Shown piece by piece: positions 39,992 to 51,061 of a stretch of 64,000 bases of DNA. This stretch comes from Melieria omissa (Eukaryota; Arthropoda; Insecta; Diptera; Ulidiidae). Position 1 is the stretch's first letter, and each line of letters begins with the position of its first letter. Where the stretch lies: positions 930,001 through 994,000 of the forward strand of contig OZ020269.1 of assembly GCA_963971225.1 (NCBI GenBank), written 5' to 3'. Made by a program: the position numbers and the translations under genes. A model generated the notes under the pieces. That model was not told the DNA's origin. It was given only the letters and a program-made list of their open reading frames with translations, and searched no databases.

Positions 39992-40039
39992 ATGAAGTGT
40001 GCAGTGGGCCAATGTCGGCAAAATAATGCAAAAAAGCAT
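39992..40039 (+). CDS. THAP-like first exon candidate
   Basis: ATG 39992 encodes MKCAVGQCRQNNAKKH, the usual opening of a THAP zinc finger (C-x4-C), and is followed by a good splice donor GTGAGT (40040-40045). The next exon, which should carry the F-FP motif, was not found; Sap-b begins about 190 bases downstream and may have separated it. It could be host or transposon derived. Confidence 0.4.
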
Positions 40040-40229
40040 GTGAGTAATTTGGGAATTGAAATATTCGTAATTGTTGTGCCGTATATTGCGTTGTTAATAT
40101 TTAATACGATTTTTACAAATTTTGGGAACTTTTGTGGACGCGACAGTATCAATTGCATTTCTAAAAGAATTTGATGAGGAGCACTATTTTCCTTCAAGTT
40201 AAAATGGGAATCAGAATACACAAATTCTC

Positions 40230-42150
40230 GAAAATCCGGCCTTGATCTGAGTGCAACTCCAACGGAACTCCGAACCGGGCTACCCAGTTGTTTACCAGCT
40301 TTTCCGAGATCGTAGTGGCCTCCTGGTTAGGAATAGGGTACACTTCGGGCCATTTGCTGCAGTAATCCATTACAACCAGCACATATTTGTTGCCTTGACT
40401 GCTAGTTGGGAATGGGCCGGCGACGTCCATAGCAATCCGCTCGAACGGCGCTCCCACGTTGTACTGCTGCATGCGGCCTCGAGATTTTCTTGTCGGCCCT
40501 TTCGCGGCTGAACATCGGTCGCAGCTCTTAATCCACTCGGCTACAGACTCCTGACATCCTACCCAGTAGAATCGTCTTTTTATTTTGGCGACGGTTTTGG
40601 TGATACCCAGGTGCCCTCCACTGGAGTCGTTATGATATGCCTCGAAGACCTCGTTGATTCTGCATTTCGGCACTACCATTAGAGAGTTGCTGGTCCGACC
40701 ATCCGCGCTCTCCCATTCGCGGTACAGGCATCCTTCCTTCAGCCGCAGACTTTTCCACTATGCCCAGTAAGCCTTAGCGATTGGGCTTTCACCGGCCACC
40801 TCCTGCCAGTCTGAACGTGCGCCTTGCTTCTTGCCTTCGATGATTTTTGCAAGATCTGCATCCTCACGCTGGTCCTTTCGTAGCCTCTCCGCAGACCACT
40901 CTTCCTCTGGCATAACGCTTACAAACCGGGCGTCCAGAATCTGTTCTTTGCTTTCGGCTCGCGAGCACGGCCTGCATTCGACTTTGTACGGACGGCGTGA
41001 CAAGGCATCGGCATTTCCATGGCTACTGCCCTTGCGATGCTTTATCGTGTAGTCGAAGCTCTGCAGTCGCTCGATCCACCGCGCCAATTGCCCTTCAGGA
41101 TCTTTAAAGTTCAGGAGCCATCTCAATGCCGCATGATCTGTGCGCAGGCGAAACCTTTGTCCATACAGATATTTGTGGAAGTGTTTTACGCAGTCCAATA
41201 CCGCCAGCAGTTCTCTCCGTGTCACACAGTAGTTGCGTTCCGGTTTCGATAGAACCCTACTGTAGTACGCTATCACTTGTTCCTGGCCGTCTATTATCTG
41301 TGATAGCACACCGCCAATACTATTCCCGCTTGCATCTGTATCCAGCACAAACATCTCCCCAGGCACGGGGAAGGCCAGAATTGGAGCACCGCACAGTTTT
41401 TCCTTCAGACGTGCAAAAGCCTGTTCCTGCTCCTCGTTCCACTCGAAAGCTTGGCTCTTTTTCGCCAGTTTGTGCAAGCTGCTGGCTATGTTCGCGAATC
41501 CCGGAACAAATCGGCGGTAGTATGTGCACAGGCCCAGGAAACTGCGGAGTTCGTGTAGATTGCGTGACCGGGGCCACTCCTTCACCGCCGTGATGTTACC
41601 TTCATCCGTATGGACTCCGCGGGCGGAAACCGTATGACCCAGATACTTGACCTCCTTTTGGAACAGCGAGCACTTCTTTGGGTTGAGTTTAAGCCCGGCT
41701 TCTCGTATCCGCTCGAATACCTCCTTTTGCTTTCCCAGGTGGTCGTCGAAGTTTTTACCCATCCCGATTATGTCGTCGAGGTACACCAGACACGTCCGCC
41801 AATGCAGCCCTTTAGCACGCGTTCCATTAGCCGCTCGAATGTTGTTGGTGCATTGCAGAGTCCAAACGGCATGACGGTGAACTGCCACAAACCATCGCCA
41901 ACACTGAAAGCCGTTTTCTCCTTGTCCTTGTCTGCAAGCTCTACCTGCCAATAGCCGCTGCGTAAGTCGAGTGTGGAGAACCACTGCGTGCCTGACAGTG
42001 TGTCCAGGGTGTCATCGATCCGAGGTAGTGGATAACTGTCCTTCTTGGTCACATCATTGAGCTTCCGATACAAAACCGTCCACACAAAACCGGGTACTGC
42101 CATCTTTTTTCTTGACTAGCACGACCGGCGAGCACCAGGGGCCCAAAGAA
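40230..42150 (-). pseudogene. pol: Sap-b pol, distal part: reverse transcriptase, RNase H, integrase
   Basis: Frames 41768-42103 and 40758-41984 encode reverse transcriptase from [20 protein letters not shown] through YLDDIIGMG, then RNase H (LDTDASGNSIGGVLSQ, RTDHAALRWLLNF, GNADALSRRPY). The frame at 40194-40679 encodes the integrase zinc site (HNDSSGGHLG, KSCDRCSAAKG) and core up to MDVAGPFPTSSQG and LHSDQGR. The catalytic Glu and C-terminus are lost. At least two frame changes occur. Confidence 0.85.
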
Positions 42151-42155
42151 GGCTC

Positions 42156-42451
42156 TGTTCCCACCAACTTCGATTGGCGGTGGAAACTACGGAATGCAAC
42201 CCGGTTTAAATAAAACGCGCACTCGTTGGGAAAAAGCCATCAGCTCAAAAAACCCAATTTATTTTCCGTACTACATGCACACGCACATCTTGCACCGATT
42301 AAAAGCTTGCACCACAAATGGACGTCTCGTCCGCTTCACGCTCACTGCACGACTGACTTCTTCACGCTCACACGACTGACTACTTCGGCCAGAGACGATC
42401 TTCCCTGTGCGCACAAGTCAATCGCACAGGAGATCGTCCCTGTACAAAACA
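42156..42451 (-). repeat. Bel-1 3' LTR (296 bp)
   Basis: Begins TGTTCCCACCAACTTCG, ends GTACAAAACA. Three differences from the 5' LTR were seen by eye. Confidence 0.92.
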
Positions 42452-42555
42452 GTGCCAGCGAAAACCAACGGTTTTCATTAAATACAATCAGCTTGCATTA
42501 GCAATTAATAACAATACAATTAACAATCAACTTAATTCTAATCTTAGCACTCTAG

Positions 42556-44304
42556 TCACTCCGGCTCCACATTGGCAGGCTCCACCGGCAATATGCATAG
42601 CTTCTGTACGGGTCTGGTCAATCTGCTTGTCTGGGTCTCAATCTCCACGGATCGTACGAGCTTGTCATTGCTCAGAATTAACTTGCACACCCTGCCTAGC
42701 GCCCACTGCGCTGGCGGAAAGTTCTTGCGCTCCTGCAAACTATTCAAATAATCAACTTGCCATCTAGCCCAAAAATGCTTTAACATAGTCTGGCGCTCTT
42801 TCCAAAGCTTAATGCCCTCCGTGTTTGGTTGCTCGTCCAATGCAAAGGGAGGTGGCAGTACCAGCGGCTCTCCAATAAGAAAATGCCCCGGTGTCAATGC
42901 TTGCACATCCGTCGGATCGTCTGATATCGGATACAACGGCCGCGAATTCAGAATCGCTTCTACTTGCACCAATAACGTCGCAAGCTGGTCCTGTGCCAGC
43001 GTTCTCTGGCCCACGACTCTCGTTAAATGATACTTCATGGACTTCACAGCTGCTTCGTAAATTCCACCTTGATGTGGGGCAGCTGGGATCATAAAGTGCC
43101 ATTCTGTACCTTTCATACTCAAATGTTCTAGCACCTCTTGCTCCCTCCAATAGTCAATTGCTCTCTTGATCATCCTATCTGCACCAACAAACGTCGTCGC
43201 GTTGCCACTGTACATGCGCTCACATCTTCCACGTCTGCCGATAAATCTCTCATAGCACGCAATGAATGATTGAGTAGTTAGATCTAGCACCATATCAATG
43301 TGAATAGCCCGGGTCTTCAGGCACACAAATATCGCGATCCAGCATTTGCTTTTCGCTACGTAATCATCTCGCACCCTCAAATGGACATTGAATGGCCCAG
43401 CATAGTCTAAACCAGAATGTAAAAAAGGCTTGCCCACTTGCACTCGATCGGCTGGTAAATTTGCCATCAACTGTTGCTCCAGCTTGTAGCTGTAACGCAC
43501 GCACACCACACATTTGTGTAAAAATCTTCTGAGCTCATCCCTTATCCGAGGAATCCAATATTTCTGCCGAATATACTGGGTCATAACTTGCACTGCTCCA
43601 TGTTTGGTTTGTCTATGCGCATTGTCAATTATCAAATATGCTAACCTTGAACCCTTCGCAATGATAACCTGATGCCTCATTTCATATTCTTTTTCTGCAT
43701 TTATTAACCTGCCCCCGACTCTTATCAATCCATTTTTGTCCAAGATCGGACGTAATGGCTCTAGCTTACTTCGTTCTGGCAACCGATTTTCTTTCCGTAT
43801 CATCGCTAGCTCTTTATAAAAATCTTGCTCCTGTGATTCTTTTACCAAATATTCCATCGCCCGCGATCTTTCTTCATTACTCGGAAGTGGTATTCTTGCA
43901 TTCTTGCTCCTTGGCCTACGACCAACTCGCGATCTTCTAGCTCTCTCTCTTTTCAAATATCTCACCCTTAAGGCATCTATAAAACGCTTGCAATATACCA
44001 AAATATTTAATATTCTCTCCAACTTGCCCTCATACTGAGTGAGTGGGACGACCACACCGCCTCCCCCCATTTTTGGCACAAAAATACTCAATGGCCCCTC
44101 GCACACTTTCACCACATTTACTTTGATTTCTTGCTCCGCCTCTATCGAATATCGCTCCTTCACTTGCTCAAACTTGTCAGCTGGCCACTGCTCCTTTGGT
44201 TTAGGTAACCAGGCTGGACCTTGCAGCCACAATTTGTTGTCCACCAATTCACTTGCTTTCAAACCCCTACTCGCCAAATCTGCTGGGTTATCTGCTGTGC
44301 TCAC
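42556..44304 (-). CDS. pol: Bel-1 pol C-terminal part: integrase
   Basis: A 582-codon open frame. It starts with the end of RNase H ([18 protein letters not shown]) and the spacer, then the integrase zinc site ([25 protein letters not shown]), core with [12 protein letters not shown], and [14 protein letters not shown], and the catalytic Glu region [19 protein letters not shown]. It ends with the BEL-typical block [20 protein letters not shown] and a DUF5641-like end ([20 protein letters not shown]). No break was seen within it. Confidence 0.9.
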   Translation of the reverse strand: MSTADNPADLASRGLKASELVDNKLWLQGPAWLPKPKEQWPADKFEQVKERYSIEAEQEIKVNVVKVCEGPLSIFVPKMGGGGVVVPLTQYEGKLERILNILVYCKRFIDALRVRYLKRERARRSRVGRRPRSKNARIPLPSNEERSRAMEYLVKESQEQDFYKELAMIRKENRLPERSKLEPLRPILDKNGLIRVGGRLINAEKEYEMRHQVIIAKGSRLAYLIIDNAHRQTKHGAVQVMTQYIRQKYWIPRIRDELRRFLHKCVVCVRYSYKLEQQLMANLPADRVQVGKPFLHSGLDYAGPFNVHLRVRDDYVAKSKCWIAIFVCLKTRAIHIDMVLDLTTQSFIACYERFIGRRGRCERMYSGNATTFVGADRMIKRAIDYWREQEVLEHLSMKGTEWHFMIPAAPHQGGIYEAAVKSMKYHLTRVVGQRTLAQDQLATLLVQVEAILNSRPLYPISDDPTDVQALTPGHFLIGEPLVLPPPFALDEQPNTEGIKLWKERQTMLKHFWARWQVDYLNSLQERKNFPPAQWALGRVCKLILSNDKLVRSVEIETQTSRLTRPVQKLCILPVEPANVEPE

Positions 44305-45222
44305 ATCGCTCGTATCGCTGCAACACGATTACCAACAAAGGTCTTCAACTCTCTTGGCTGCTTGCCTAGCCAATACAACACCACAAACGAATCTGTCCAC
44401 AATGTATAGCTAACATCGCTCCATTCCATTGACTGTTTAGCACTCCTTACTAATCTAGCTAACAACTCGCACGTTGACAATTCTAGTCTCGGTATCGTCA
44501 ATCTGTTAACTGGCGCCACTTTTGTCTTGGATACTAGCAAATTACATGCTATTGCCCCATTTTCACGTTCTATCCTCACATAGATAACAGCACCATACGC
44601 CTTCTCAGAGGCGTCAGCAAATCCATGCACTTCTAACTTTGCATTATTTCTTGCACCAATCCATCTTGGGATCTTAAAGTTTTCTAGCTCCTTAATCTGG
44701 CCCCAATAATCTCTAAATTTGTCTTCTAGTTCCTTTGGCAATTTTTCGTCCCATGCCACTTTCAAGCGCCATAAGTCCTGTATAATAATCTTGCCCACGA
44801 CCGTTACTGGAGAAATATATCCATTTGGGTCAAACAGCTGAAGCACTCGACTTGCAATCAGCCGCTTTGTAACTGGCTCCCTTATAACTGGTGTTTTCAC
44901 AATGAATGTGTACTTGTCTTGCGCCACTAGCCATACTAGCCCTAGCACCTTAGCTTCTTCATCGAACTGCATCATCTCTTCCTTTTCATTTGAATGCATT
45001 TCCTCCATGAACAACCTACTGTTCGACTTCCATTTACGAAGCTCAAACCCTGCCCCAATCAAAATCCGCGCCATTTGTTTTGCCAACGTAATGGCATCTT
45101 GCTCGCTGCTAGCACCAGATACGCAGTCATCCATGTACATGTCATTTATGATTGCATTCGCAGCTTTAGGATATTTCTCCTCTGCATCTCTTGCACACTG
45201 TATAACTGCTCGCACCAAATTA
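44301..45222 (-). pseudogene. pol: Bel-1 reverse transcriptase (C-terminal) and RNase H
   Basis: It encodes LVRAVIQCARDAEEKYPKAA, the catalytic box INDMYMDDCVSGA, GFELRKWKSNS and then the Pao-type RNase H (VHGFADASEKAYGAVIYVR, LTIPRLELSTCELLARLVRS, YTLWTDSFVVLYWLGKQPRE). The N-terminal half of reverse transcriptase is absent. A frame change near 44300 separates it from integrase. Confidence 0.85.
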
Positions 45223-45856
45223 TCAGGTGTACAACTTTGCTTCCGCCGTTTTCCGATAGGTGGCTGTACCGGCTTAGGCTGGCTGAAATACATAGATGGT
45301 AATGCCTTTAAAGTGAGTGTGTACAGTGCCTAACGAATTGTCATCGCTGTTTCAGTGACAGTTGTTCTTGTTTTCGTATTATTCACGCTCGAAAATGTCC
45401 GTTTATGTGCCCAATTCTCGCCATTTGCGGGAAGTTTTACTTTTCTGTTACAATTCGAAAAAAAATGCAGCTGAAGCGCATCGAATGCCCTTAGAAACTT
45501 ACGGTGATGCTGCTCTGAGTGAAAGAACGTGTCGGGAGTGGTTTCAACGTTTTAAAAATGGTGATTTCGATGTCGAAGACAAACATGGTGGTGGCCACTT
45601 TTGCGGCCTCACGTCGCAAAAGTGGTCAAAAAGTACCTGGAAACGCTGAAATGGGAAGTCTTGCCCCACCCGCCGTATTCCCCAGATGTCGCCCCTTCTG
45701 ACTTCCACCTATTCCGCTCGATGGCACACGGCCTGGCAGATCAACATTTTCAATCCTTCGAAGAATTGGAAAAATGGATTGCTTCATGGATAGCTTTTTC
45801 GCAATAAAGCTTTTAATTTTGGAAAAAAAACGGCGGAAGCAAAGTTGTACACCTAA
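45223..45856 (+). mobile_element. Mar-3: internally deleted mellifera-type mariner (634 bp)
   Basis: Inverted ends (T)CAGGTGTACAACTTTGCTT at left and its complement at right (GTTGTACACCTAA) extend through CCGCCGTTTT. TA duplications lie at 45221-45222 and 45857-45858. The ends and transposase wording fit the mellifera subfamily. Confidence 0.9.
45396..45807 (+). pseudogene. Mar-3 transposase remnant
   Basis: ATG 45396 gives the N-terminal helix-turn-helix region (NSRHLREVLLFCYNSKKNAA, TCREWFQRFKNGDFDVEDKH). It then joins, after a large deletion and frame change near 45600, to the C-terminus (LPHPPYSPDVAPSDFHLF) holding only the third catalytic Asp. It cannot be active. Confidence 0.88.
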
Positions 45857-46404
45857 TATGTCTAGGTCTAGCATGCTCACTAACTAGCTCCATGTGCCTA
45901 AGCCCCTCATATTCTCTCATAAATTCAATGTAGGACATTCTGAGTTCTGGCTCCCTTTCCAATCGCTTCTCCAAATATAAAAGGCGACGCAACGCAATCT
46001 CTCTTGAGCTCCCAATGTCATTAACTGTTTTCAATGGTATGGTAACAACGAATCTGCCGTCGCTGGCTCTTCGATATGTATTAACGAAATTGTCCTCAAC
46101 TAGCTCCTCCTCTGGCGTTCTCATTGCATGCTCTTTGATTTGATCAAGCTCCCAAAACTTCTTAAACAACTTGTCAAGCTCCTCATTATTCTCGCACTGT
46201 TTGCTCGTTGACTTTCTGCGCATGCTCTCCAAAAACGACCATACCTAGCACCGTTTCCATTAACGTCATGTTATTCAATTTATTCGGCATAATACTGATG
46301 ACAATCCTTGCCACGAAACTTGCTCCTAGTAAGACATGCACACTTTTCGGTTGCCAGTAATCCGGATCTGCAAGCGGATCTGGTAAACCATCTTGTGCCA
46401 TCAT
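45857..46404 (-). pseudogene. pol: Bel-1 pol segment between protease and reverse transcriptase
   Basis: Two frames: 46186-46404 with HVLLGASFVARIV and LGMVVFGEHAQK (the end of the A17-like protease region), and 45857-46232 with EELDKLFKKFWELDQI, FVVTIPLKTV and YIEFMREYEGLRHMEL, the conserved stretch just before BEL reverse transcriptase. The next expected block is missing, and Mar-3 sits exactly at the scar. Confidence 0.8.
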
Positions 46405-46494
46405 CCGTATACTACCGGATGGTAATACTGGCCCCCACTGGCTCTCTTTTGGCAGAACCCACAGCTCTGCCTCTAGCTCACATGCCGCTGCAAA

Positions 46495-47217
46495 CTATGG
46501 CTTTATTTTTATGTTAGCCTTCTTGCCCACTTGCATTGGCACACCGTCAATGCCCACCATCTTCTGCGCCATAGGTTGCGTGGATACGCGATATTTTCGC
46601 TGTAATGCGAACGTCATCAAATTGACCTGTGCTCCCGTATCCAGCAATGCACGCACCGGCCCATACCTGCACCCATCATCTACAATTCCGACCATGGCCG
46701 TCGGTAACAACGTCATAGTCGGATTTGCATTAATATTAGCACCAGCTGAGTACTGTTCAAACCATTTATCTTTTATTTCTTGCTCAAGCTTCGATCGTTT
46801 TTCGTCTGGTTCGCTTAAGTTTACTGGCACACCTTGCCCTCGCTCCCCGCCTCTCACTCTGGCCCCTTTCTGACGTCGGTCTACTTTGCGTTTCTGCTTT
46901 GGTAGATTCTTGCCCTCAATCCTGGCTTGCACGCTGTTTGCCTGCTTCGGTGGTTCGCGGCTTGGACACAGCGCGCTGTTGTGCTTTGGCCTACCTGGGC
47001 ACTTCCAGCAATCGCCCTGATAACAATTGTCCGCTCCATGACCCTTCTTGAAGCAATTCGGACACAAATTGCGCCTGGAAATATAGTCTTTGCGCGCCTT
47101 TAATGACAGAGCCATAAACTCCGGACAATGATACAACATGTGATTCCCGGCACACACCTCACAAGTCATTGTCCGCGGATCTGGAACTCGCGATATCGAA
47201 GCCCGCCTTTGCACCAT
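46495..47217 (-). CDS. pol: Bel-1 zinc knuckles and protease
   Basis: The frame contains cysteine-rich knuckles (CEVCAGNHMLYHC, CPNCFKKGHGADNC, CWKCPGRPKHNSALC), a basic linker and an aspartic protease start with active site RALLDTGAQVNLMTF (about 46640-46680). The knuckles bind RNA; the protease processes the polyprotein. It overlaps frame breaks on both sides. Confidence 0.85.
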   Translation of the reverse strand: MVQRRASISRVPDPRTMTCEVCAGNHMLYHCPEFMALSLKARKDYISRRNLCPNCFKKGHGADNCYQGDCWKCPGRPKHNSALCPSREPPKQANSVQARIEGKNLPKQKRKVDRRQKGARVRGGERGQGVPVNLSEPDEKRSKLEQEIKDKWFEQYSAGANINANPTMTLLPTAMVGIVDDGCRYGPVRALLDTGAQVNLMTFALQRKYRVSTQPMAQKMVGIDGVPMQVGKKANIKIKP

Positions 47218-47238
47218 TCTAGCGCCAGCAACAGCTCT

Positions 47239-48155
47239 CTACGGCACCACAACCACAGACTCCATGCGCCTGCGATTATCCGCTGTATTGGCCAGCGCGA
47301 TCGCTTGCCTGTCAATAAAAGACAGCATTTGATCCACTGTCGGGGTGTCACTCTCCCGGGCTAGCTCCCATTGCCTGGCTGTCTCGCTATCTAGCCGCTC
47401 GTGTAGCATGTGCACCATGAAGAAGTCCCAGTGCTTCACTGGCAAACCCTGCGCCTGCAGCTGCCGTCACCGCTGCCGTTTGACATGCGCCGCAAATCGT
47501 TGGCCTTCGGCTGACCCCTCAGCTCTGGGAGCCTTATAAAATTTCGCAAATGCTCGCGCCCGATCAGGTAGCTCTGGTCGTGCATTTGGTTAAGACGCTC
47601 CCATGCCTGCGTGTAGTTCTCCGCAGAAAATTGCCATTGCCCAAACGTGAGCTTAGCATGCCCCACCAACGAGCTCGCTAAATACAAGAATTTGTACGCC
47701 GGGTCCACGCCCGCATTTTCATGCACCGCAGCCTTGAACCGGTCGCGAAACCCTGGCCATTTGGTTGGTGCTCCATCGAACTCGCCCCACGTGTTCTTTA
47801 TGCCGTTCTGCTGCACTGGCATCTGCACCTGCACCCTGATCTCTGGCTCATTTTGTACTTGCACCTGTCTTGGGTCCAATTGATTGATTTTGGCGTTGAA
47901 CAAAGCGTGCGCCTCAAAATACTCTTCCTCAACCCGCACCAGCGTGGCTTGCTCCAGCTGCCCCCTCTGCTCCCTGGGCGTCGCGCCAATTACCTTCTCG
48001 TAGGCGTCATTATATTTCGCCCAAACTACTTCTAGGTTGGTACGGCGTACCTTCGCTTTCTCCAGCGTGACGTCCTCAAACTCTGGCCCCTTTACGAAGC
48101 ACAATGTGCGGCTGATCGTCGCCGCCAACGTCTCCAATTTATTGCGTGCTGCCAT
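47239..48155 (-). pseudogene. gag: Bel-1 gag (DUF1759-like)
   Basis: The ATG at 48155 (MAARNKLETLAATISRTL) is preferred over an upstream non-ATG start. It contains the BEL gag core: FDGAPTKWPGFRDRFKAAVH, DPAYKFLYLASSLVGHAKLT, YTQAWERLNQMHDQSYLIG. The frame shifts near 47450 and continues as LPVKHWDFFMVHMLHERL at 47239-47445, where a stop occurs before the zinc knuckles. Confidence 0.82.
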
Positions 48156-48323
48156 TTCACTGCAATAGAAAACAAGCACCAAGCGCCAAGGATTAGCGCA
48201 AAGTCCAAATCATTAACTGTTCTTGCCCCTGCATAGTCATTTCTTGCACGCAACGTACACTGTGTAATAACAACAGGCTTCAACCTGTCGCTAAGCACAA
48301 TTTTCTTTTCGGAATTCATTCAT

Positions 48324-48475
48324 GGCACTCTGACTAGCACACTGCTTGCAATCGTTTTTATTCCAAATTCATTCTTGGAAGTCCTGGCACTCTGACTGGC
48401 ACACTACTTGCAAACGTTTTGTTTCGAATTTATTCTTGGAATTCCTGGCACTCTGACTGGCACACTGCTTGAAGC
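48324..48475 (-). repeat. Tandem array 1 (about 61-62 bp x ~2.5)
   Basis: GGCACTCTGACT-GCACACT recurs at 48324, 48386 and 48447. Confidence 0.85.
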
Positions 48476-48495
48476 GTTCTTGCTCTCTCTTTTCT

Positions 48496-48598
48496 AGCTC
48501 TCTTTTCATTTTCTCATTCTTGCTATTCTAGCTCTCTTTTCATTTTCTTATTCTTGCTGCTCTAGCTCTCTTCTCATTTTCTTATTCTTGCAGCTCTA
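48496..48598 (-). repeat. Tandem array 2 (34 bp x3)
   Basis: AGCTCTCTT-TCATTTTCT-ATTCTTGC starts at 48496, 48530 and 48564. Confidence 0.85.
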
Positions 48599-48655
48599 GC
48601 TCAGATATGCATATCAATCTAGCACACTTTGATTCCAAGAATAACGGCACCATCG

Positions 48656-48832
48656 CACCACCAGCTCAGCAATAGCGGGACCGCAGTTACGCGCGTCCCT
48701 TGCGCACTCACTCGCACCACCAGATCAGCAATAGCGGGACCACGGTTACGCGCGTCCCTTGCGCACACACTCGCACCACCAGCTCAGCAACAGCGGGACC
48801 GCAGTTGCGCGCGTCCCTTGCGCACACACTTG
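48656..48832 (-). repeat. Tandem array 3 (59 bp x3)
   Basis: Units start CACCACCAG-TCAGCAA at 48656, 48715 and 48774. Confidence 0.9.
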
Positions 48833-48969
48833 CACCTCCGAAACCATACGCCCTGCAGGCACATGTTTCCAGATTTTTCCTTGCACCACAACAACCACTA
48901 TGTGGCCACTTGCACCGACCAAACGCATGCACCAAACAAACATTAAATAGCACACAATAAACGAAATCT

Positions 48970-49285
48970 CCATGCACAACAACACCAATAAGCCCACTCG
49001 CACCAAAACGCATGCGTAAAGCAAGCACCCGACTGGCACACAAACGAAACTTTCTTGTACAACAACAACAATAAGCTCGCTCGCACCAACGCATGCGCCA
49101 AGCAAGCACCTGACTAGCACACAAACGAAACTTTCTTATACAACAACAACAATAAACCTGCTCGCACCAAACGCGTGCGCCAAGAAGGCACACAAACGAA
49201 ATTTCCGAGCACAACAACAACAATAAACCTGCTCGCACCAAACGCGTGCGCCAAGAAGGCACACAAACGAAATTTCCTTGCATGC
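48970..49285 (-). repeat. Tandem array 4 (about 70-80 bp x4)
   Basis: Units share ACAACAACAACAATAA, GCTCGCACCAA-CGC and GCACACAAACGAAA. The last two are about 70 bp and nearly identical; the first two are longer. Confidence 0.85.
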
Positions 49286-49808
49286 TTGCTTACTCGCGCA
49301 TTGCATGCTTACTCGCACCAAACGCATGTATCAAACAAGCACTCAACTGAAGCTCAAACAATTTTCCGTTCACCACAATAATAACACATTTGCTCTAAAT
49401 CCTATTACCCGCACCACGCTCCTAGTGGACTGTAGCTCACCGATTGCTGCTGCTTCTTCTTTCTCTTCTTTTTTTTTTTTAAATTCACCAACACAACTGC
49501 TCACTCGCGATGCTTTCGCTTCTGCGTTCGCTGATCGCTGATGAAAAGAAAGCGAATTGCACAGCAATCGGCGACTCGCTCCTTTTTTTCCTTTCGCGTT
49601 CCTTGCGCCTTGTTCTCGCGCCAAAATATTGCGCTTGTCTCGCTCTTCACGCACCACCTCGGTTCCTTCTAGCACACATTCCAAGCGAGAGCTCTTCGCA
49701 CAACGCTGCTCGCTGGAAATGTCCCGTTTCTTTCGCGCACAAAGGAATCGAAAACAAAAAAATGGGCGCTCCATAGGCCGCTAACATCTGGCTCGACACG
49801 TACCACAA

Positions 49809-50104
49809 TGTTCCCACCAACTTCGATTGGCGGTGGAAACTACGGAATGCAACCCGGTTTAAATAAAACGCGCACTCGTTGGGAAAAAGCCATCAGCTCA
49901 AAAAACCCAATTTATTTTCCGTACTACATGCACACGCACATCTTGCACCGATTAAAAGCTTGCACCACAAATGGACGTCTCGTCCGCTTCACGCTCACTG
50001 CACGACTGACTACTTCACGCTCACACGACTGACTACTTCGGCCAGAGACGATCGTCCCTGTGCGCACAAGTCAATCGCACAGGAGATCGTCCCTGTACGA
50101 AACA
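49809..50104 (-). repeat. Bel-1 5' LTR (296 bp)
   Basis: The sense strand begins TGTTTCGTACAGGGACG and ends GGTGGGAACA. The sequence inside it (TTGTGGTACGTGTCGAG) should include the primer site, but I could not assign a tRNA. Confidence 0.92.
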
Positions 50105-50109
50105 GGCTC

Positions 50110-50972
50110 TATGACCTTGTCTTTCCGCATGTTCTCGATCAAATTTGTGACCTCCTCCCTCTTGGCCAGAGGAACTCGTCTTGGCGGTTGGCGAATCGGT
50201 TTTGCACTTCCGGTGTCGATGTTGTGCTTCACTATGGCTGTTCTTCCGCCTGCTTCTGCCGCAAATATTGACCCATAGTGCTGCGGGAGTGACCTCGCCT
50301 TCTGTTTCTGCTTGGCCGTCAACTCGCTGCTCCACTGGTTCTCCTGCGGTATGGCGTCCATGTTAAACCTGCTCTTCTTATTACCTCCAGGCGGGCTACT
50401 CTCGCAATTGACCATTGCTACAGCCTCCTTACACTCGCCAATTACCTCATCTTTCCCGACATATCTGGGTGCATTCAGGGGGTTCAGTATTCTGACTGGT
50501 ATTCTGCCATTTTTAGGTTCCACTAATGGACGTCCGATGATGATGTTGTCGTGTCCTTGTTTCGGTGCTTCTACTACCCACAGCCGACTCAGAATTCGCT
50601 GGTATCCTCCTGTGTTGACACGATACAACCTTCCTTACCGCCACGCTTCGCTCATAGCCGGTGTGCAGCGGGAATTCAACGTTGGCATATCTCAGCACAT
50701 TTTCCTTCAGGTCCAGCGTAAAACCGTGCCTAATCACGATCGTCCATTATATCCGCGACGATGAACTCATGTTCCAGGCTGCTGGTGCCGATAGCAATCG
50801 TTTTTGTAACTTTCCCTCTCACCGGCGCGCGCTCGCCAGTCGCAGTCCCCAGCTGTATGCCATGCAGCGGTTCCCAGTTCTTCAGCAGCTTCCTTTTTAT
50901 GATCGAATATGACGCTCCAGTATCCAGTGTCAACACGAACAACTTCCCATCTATCCTTCCTTCAATTGTCAA
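50110..50972 (-). pseudogene. pol: Sap-b protease and start of pol
   Basis: Frame 50730-50972 carries the protease site LTLDTGASYSIIKRK; 50513-50737 and 50071-50628 continue with DLKENVLRYANVEFPLHTGY and [14 protein letters not shown] sequence ([18 protein letters not shown]) into [19 protein letters not shown]. The frame breaks equal those of Sap-a. Bel-1 cuts it at 50104. Confidence 0.78.
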
Positions 50973-51061
50973 GCTGCTGGGCTGTCGTTTCAGCTGTGAG
51001 ACGAGGATGGTGGGGCGGCAGATTGTGGGGACCAGCTCACGCCCCTTTGTGCTGACCCGTT

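Larger units (their letters stand above)
48156..49808 (-). other. Bel-1 long 5' leader with tandem repeats
   Basis: The 1.65-kb stretch between gag and the 5' LTR has no recognised gene. It holds four distinct tandem arrays (listed below). Long antisense and sense frames in the repeats are low-complexity and not supported as genes. Confidence 0.75.
42156..50104 (-). mobile_element. Bel-1: BEL/Pao retrotransposon inside Sap-b
   Basis: LTRs of 296 bp (42156-42451, 49809-50104) bound a minus-strand element. The 5-bp duplication GGCTC lies at 42151-42155 and 50105-50109, and the empty site is GGCTC 3859-3863 in Sap-a. The domain set (DUF1759-type gag, CCHC knuckles, A17-like protease, YMDD reverse transcriptase, integrase with DUF5641-like end) is that of BEL/Pao. 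It is disabled by frameshifts and a large reverse-transcriptase deletion holding Mar-3. Confidence 0.93.

Noticed and set aside
48708..49283. 191-codon minus-strand frame with Cys/Leu-rich repeats
   Set aside because: It is simply translation of tandem array 4 and array 3 in the Bel-1 leader; low complexity and no independent support.
48324..49285. CRISPR-like array
   Set aside because: Direct tandem repeats without unique spacers, within a eukaryotic retroelement.
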